This document shows positions 60,734 to 64,000 of a stretch of DNA of 64,000 nucleotides, piece after piece. Source of the stretch: Sulfuricystis multivorans (GTDB lineage: Bacteria; Pseudomonadota; Gammaproteobacteria; Burkholderiales; Rhodocyclaceae); contig NZ_AP018719.1 of NCBI RefSeq assembly GCF_003966565.1, forward strand, positions 1 through 64,000. Direction: 5' to 3'. A program made the position numbers and the translations under genes. Each line of letters begins with the position of its first letter. The stretch's first letter is position 1. The notes below the pieces were generated by a model. That model did not search any database. It saw only the letters and a list, made by a program, of their open reading frames with translations, and had not been told where the DNA came from.

Positions 60734-60767
60734 GGGGACACCGTGATCCCTGTCGGGATGGTGTCCC
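60734..60767 (-). promoter_or_regulatory. Structured leader, copy 7
   Basis: Minus strand: nested hairpin with outer GGGACACC/GGTGTCCC and inner ATCCC-GACA-GGGAT, a nearly perfect copy. Upstream, a separate GAATAGCCCC/GGGGCTATTC hairpin lies at 60792-60813. The 60814-61190 stretch has no gene I can support. Confidence 0.75.
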
Positions 60768-60969
60768 GACGAGGGTGGATACGCTGGAGCGGAATAGCCC
60801 CGTGGGGCTATTCACGCTTGATCCAGCGGCGATCAACTTCTGCAGAGCTGATCTGGGGTTCCATTCTTGATATGCGCAGAACATATCTTCATGACGAGCA
60901 TAGACCGCGCGCCAAACGAACCCGGCCCAAAGGCCAGCCAAAATTTGGGGAGTCCGATGCAGAGCATCG

Positions 60970-60993
60970 AAAAAACTGTCACATATGTGACAG
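60970..60993 (-). terminator. Perfect 18-bp palindrome plus T-run
   Basis: On the minus strand CTGTCACATATGTGACAG (60976-60993) is followed by TTTTTT. A further hairpin, GGACGCTTT/AAAGCGTCC, lies at about 61054-61074. They could end a transcript whose gene was broken by the IS to the right. Confidence 0.65.
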
Positions 60994-61189
60994 GTGACCT
61001 GCACCAAGAGGACAGGTCATAATGGCCTACAACCGCAGGCCAGAGTCCGGAAGACGGACGCTTTGTGAAAGCGTCCGCGACCGAAATAGCGGATTGAATA
61101 TCGACAACCCGTAAGACGCCAGTGAGATTGCACCGGAACAAACATCCTGCAGTGCTGAATCTTTGTTAGTTATTCTATCTATTATCAAT

Positions 61190-62299
61190 TCAGATTGCAA
61201 GCCTTTGTATTCGTCCAGTACCTTTGGCACTCTGGGTGATGGGTGAGGAGCCATTGTACTGGGGAGAGGAGTCCTAAGCGATGGTGGGGGATGAGGGTGT
61301 TGTAGGCGACCAGCCAGTCGGTAAATCAGCAGAAGCAAGGTTCAAGGTGAAAGGTGAAAGGTGAAAGGTGAAAGGTGTGAAAGAACGAAACCTTGCCTCT
61401 TTTGCCTTGCGCCTTGAGTCTTGCTCGTGTATTCGGCATGGGCGTTCATTTTGGGGCTCTTAGGGTAGGTCCAGTAGTGGGTGAGGCCAAAGCGTGTGAG
61501 GGTCTGGTGGAAGGCGCCCTTGAACTCCGAGCCGTTGTCGGAGAGGAACAGGAGTTAGCGGGACGTATCTGCAGCAAGCCCTTGCACGAGGGCTTCGGCC
61601 ACGCGCGCGCTGTAGCGGGCATGCTTGCTTGGCAGGGCCACGGCAAAGGCCGTGGCCGAGACGGGGGCGATGGCGGTGAGCACATAGCGGCGGATGCCAT
61701 CGCGCACCCGCTCGATGGTGTCTACGGCCCACAGGGTCAGCGGCGCAGGCTTGAGGTCTTGGGGTTTGCGCGCCTTGCGCGCGCAGCGCACGGGTTTGAC
61801 GCGGCCGCGTGCATCGAGCCGGTGGGGGGTGAGGCGCATCTTGTCCGGCGCGCGGGAGATGATGCGGCCAATGGTGGAAACCGACGGCAGGGCGATACCC
61901 TGCTTGGCACACCAGGGGGCAAGCAAAACGTGGAGCTTTTCCTTGCCCAGGTTGGGGTAGAGCGTGCGCAGCCGTCTCATCTCGGCCACCCGCCGCACAT
62001 CGGTCTTGGGAACCCTGCGCCTTTTGGGTGCGCAGGACTTCGCGGCCAGAGCCGCCGGGTTGCCGCCCGCCTCCTTGAGGGCCCTCTTCCAGCGGTAGAG
62101 GGTTCTGCGCGACACCCCGAAGGCATCGACCGTGGCGGCCAGGCCGTGTTTGTCAAAAAACCGCAGAATCTTCAGTCGTTCTTGGGCATCTTTGGGGATC
62201 ATCCCTGCCTGTGCGTTGCACGCAGACAGGTCCCAAAGATGCCCCAGCTTCGCTATCCGGTAAAACCCCCGAACTCGGTATCCAACGTGCTGAACCCGC
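61190..62299 (-). pseudogene. IS481/IS3-like DDE transposase, decayed
   Basis: The N-terminal part is intact from about 62299 (or 62202): KDAQERLKILRFF, VSRRTLYRWKRALKEAGGN, LTLWAVDTIERVRDGIRRYV. An in-frame stop at 61555 interrupts it. The next segment in the same frame continues LFLSDNGSEFKGAFHQ to PKMNAHAEY, then the sequence jumps to four copies of GGTGAAA at 61343-61379. The C terminus (FTDWLVAYNTLIPHHRLGLL) is found in another frame, ending near 61190. It should be inactive. Confidence 0.75.
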
Positions 62300-62424
62300 A
62301 TGGCGCTCCTTCCTCCACAAAGGAGTGCCAAAGGTTTCTGAACTTATGCAGCCTTTAATTCGCTCTTTTTGATCAGTTTCATCCATCCATCGCGGACGGG
62401 GACTTGGCGGGATGGTCGATCGGT

Positions 62425-62461
62425 ACTTTTTTCAGAAATGCCCTGATCGGTTCCATAAGCT
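62425..62461 (+). promoter_or_regulatory. CAGAAA-type promoter before the 62470 frame
   Basis: ACTTTTTTCAGAAA (CAGAAA 62433-62438), then TAAGCT after 17 bp at 62456-62461 or CATAAG at 62454. It survives immediately beside the decayed IS. Confidence 0.55.
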
Positions 62462-62469
62462 GCCAAGGC

Positions 62470-62610
62470 ATGGACACATCCGCATTCATCGACAAAGAGC
62501 TGCGCAACCTGGAGATTCATGGCCGTCTGGCCCTTAAGGATCTGCCCACGTCATCGCGGAACCTGGCACCATCATCCACTCGTAAGGATTTTCAACCATG
62601 GCTATTGTGA
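62470..62610 (+). CDS. Possible small protein, 46 residues
   Basis: ATG 62470 follows AAGG closely and starts MDTSAFIDKELRNLEIHGRL. It overlaps the next gene by 13 bp. No family recognised; it may serve as a translated leader. Confidence 0.35.
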   Translation: MDTSAFIDKELRNLEIHGRLALKDLPTSSRNLAPSSTRKDFQPWLL

Positions 62611-62840
62611 TCAAGGCGTTCATCCTCTGCTCTACCGACAATCCAGAAGAAGCGGAAAATGCTGTGTTCGCGGCCCTCAACAGCGGCGTATTCGAGTCAG
62701 CAAATCCAATTCTGGATTTCGTCACTGGCATCGAGCAGACCGTACCGATTACCGACAACTACGAAGAAGGCACCTTCGTGCGCATGGTTCCCTCGGCGTC
62801 CCTCCTTCGCACAGCCAATTCCATGCAGTTGCCCTGCTGA
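62598..62840 (+). CDS. Small hypothetical protein, 80 residues
   Basis: TAAGGA precedes ATG 62598. The product reads AIVIKAFILCSTDNPEEAEN and FVTGIEQTVPITDNYEEGTF, a small alpha/beta fold. No family recognised. It follows a promoter of the shared type. Confidence 0.5.
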   Translation: MAIVIKAFILCSTDNPEEAENAVFAALNSGVFESANPILDFVTGIEQTVPITDNYEEGTFVRMVPSASLLRTANSMQLPC

Positions 62841-62850
62841 TCGAAATGCG

Positions 62851-62884
62851 CGACAGACCCCGCCGTTCAGGGCGGGGAGGGTGT
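62851..62884. mobile_element. Second solo IS200/IS605-type end hairpin
   Basis: CCCCGCC-GTTCAG-GGCGGGG (62858-62877), flanked by GCGACAGA and GAGGGTGTC. The layout matches 29138-29174 with compensating stem changes. No transposase or tnpB is nearby. Confidence 0.5.
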
Positions 62885-63050
62885 CAATCAAGCATGCGCA
62901 CCCGACACGCACTACAAGGAATTCGTGGATTTGGTTGGTCGAATGGCTACCGGGTCCCTCGAGTAAGGCCGGTCAAAACCCCAGGGCCTTTTCGAGCCGT
63001 GGATCGCCGCCCCGGCTGCGGTTGATTTGAACGATTACTACGCAGAGTAG

Positions 63051-63088
63051 AACTTATTCCAAACGCGCCTAGGTCAGATCGGTAGTCT
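63051..63088 (+). promoter_or_regulatory. CAGAAA-type promoter before dinG (variant)
   Basis: ACTTATTCCAAAC (63052-63064), then after about 18 bp TAGTCT at 63083-63088. It is the most diverged member, 33 bp before the ATG. Confidence 0.45.
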
Positions 63089-63120
63089 TGAAGACGGATC
63101 TGAAATCACTGACCGACGTC

Positions 63121-64000
63121 ATGCTCACCGAAGACACCAAACAAGAAATCCGCGACAAGCTGGCTGCCATTTCCAAGGCCATCCCAGGTTTCCGTTCGCG
63201 CCCGGCACAGAGAGTGATGATCGCTGAGGTGGCGAAGACTCTGGCCCGCTGTCCTGATCCGGGACTGAGTGTCAGCAAGCCAGTCCCTGGGCAGACCATT
63301 TTGGTCATTCAAGGTGGCACCGGTACCGGCAAGTCCCTGGGGTATGGACTGGCCGGCATGGTCATGGCCAAGCGCAAGGGCAAGAAGCTGGTCATTTCCT
63401 CGTCGACCATCGCTTTGCAGGAGCAACTGACGATTCGCGATCTCCCCCTCTTCAGCCAGGCAGCAGGTCTCAACGTATCGATCGAGCTCGCCAAGGGCAG
63501 GACCCGTTACGTATGTCAATACAAGCTCAATCAGGCGATTGGTGATATGCAGCAGATCGCCATGTTCGACCACAAGGAAGAACGTGCTGGCGCGACTGGC
63601 GACGTCGATTCCGACTCGATCCGGAAGGATATCGAGGCTATGGCAAAGGATCTAGCGGAAGGCCGTTGGAATGGCGATCGTGACTTACGGGATGCTGTAA
63701 CTGATGAGGTATGGAAGTCGATTACTACCGACCGTCATGGCTGTCTCAACCGGATCTGCCCGTTCTACAAAAGCTGCACCCAGATGGCCGCGCGCAAGCG
63801 CTTGCGCGATGCTTCGGTGATCGTTGCCAACCACGATCTACTCCTCGCCGACCTTGCTATGGGCGGCGGCAAGATCCTTCCACCTCCGGAGGAATGCTTC
63901 TACGTCATCGACGAAGCTCATAGTCTCCCCGAGAAGGCTGTCTCGAGCTTTGCCTCTGGCCACTTCATCAATGCCGAGCGCCGGTCGGCCGAAAAGCTGA
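63121..64000 (+). CDS. dinG: DinG-family ATP-dependent helicase, cut by the window end
   Basis: At least 293 residues are present from ATG 63121, with no stop before 64000. Walker A is QGGTGTGKSLGYGLAG, motif Ia region KKLVISSSTIALQEQL, and the four iron-sulfur cysteines are in RYVCQYKLN and CLNRICPFYKSCTQM. VIVANHDLLLADLAM and motif II YVIDEAHSLPEKA follow. DinG unwinds 5' to 3' and resolves R-loops and forks. A TTG at 63088 is a possible alternative start. Confidence 0.92.
   Translation, partial: MLTEDTKQEIRDKLAAISKAIPGFRSRPAQRVMIAEVAKTLARCPDPGLSVSKPVPGQTILVIQGGTGTGKSLGYGLAGMVMAKRKGKKLVISSSTIALQEQLTIRDLPLFSQAAGLNVSIELAKGRTRYVCQYKLNQAIGDMQQIAMFDHKEERAGATGDVDSDSIRKDIEAMAKDLAEGRWNGDRDLRDAVTDEVWKSITTDRHGCLNRICPFYKSCTQMAARKRLRDASVIVANHDLLLADLAMGGGKILPPPEECFYVIDEAHSLPEKAVSSFASGHFINAERRSAEKL

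Noticed and set aside
60717-61007. Extension of the small membrane protein to 162 residues
   Set aside because: It would run through leader copy 7 and a terminator-like palindrome; the ATG at 60716 has a good ribosome binding site.

Overview
The window reads as part of a large, low-copy, multi-replicon or megaplasmid-like element from a proteobacterium, most likely a betaproteobacterium. The evidence is a Rep_3-type initiator with iterons, a ParA/ParB partition pair, a KfrA-like coiled-coil protein, a PRTRC cassette and IS30, IS256, ISL3 and IS481-like sequences. No ribosomal operon, metabolic pathway, relaxase or type IV secretion gene is visible. The host assignment is inference from gene families, not a measured match.

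Layout. (1) 0.4-7.2 kb is the replication and maintenance core: rep on the minus strand, nine 19-21 bp iterons, parA-parB, a tyrosine recombinase and kfrA. (2) 7.3-16 kb is an accessory stretch: an internally deleted IS30, a PaaX-like regulator, a CoiA-like nuclease, a degenerate recombinase and small membrane or secreted proteins. (3) 16-28 kb is DNA metabolism plus the PRTRC cassette: UvrD-like helicase, DnaG primase, DUF1173, the sliding clamp dnaN, then PRTRC E, C, F, B, A and ThiF. Family knowledge makes C a ubiquitin-like protein, B an E2, A a JAB protease and ThiF an E1. (4) 27.6-28.1 kb is a repeat-rich, origin-like region with two opposed DnaA boxes. (5) 28-38.8 kb holds methylase and restriction genes, a WGR-like/metal-binding pair, XseA-like and RecE-like nucleases, an AAA ATPase and a tRNA-like gene. 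(6) 38.8-53.2 kb is accessory DNA carrying IS256, ISL3, a type IIG restriction enzyme, a membrane-anchored Mrr nuclease and a rhomboid protease; two copies of an ~80 bp inverted repeat bracket 41.8-53.2 kb. (7) 53.2-60.8 kb is a set of mostly minus-strand single-gene units (GHKL ATPase, Toprim protein, several unknowns) together with an HU gene. (8) 61-64 kb is a decayed IS and the start of a DinG helicase.

Two regulatory signals tie distant genes together. A promoter-like element, CAGAAA, then 17 bp, then a -10-like hexamer, precedes dnaN, PRTRC-E, the WGR-like gene, the RecE-like gene, a small gene at 62.5 kb and dinG, which suggests a co-regulated replication/recombination regulon. Seven minus-strand genes between 53.4 and 60.8 kb each have a nested hairpin just before the ribosome binding site. 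Its stems differ in sequence but keep pairing, and the inner loop is usually GACA. Four or five of these genes also have upstream covarying hairpins around TGCGTTAT and GTGA loops. I know of no named RNA family matching this, and it is the strongest candidate for something undescribed here.
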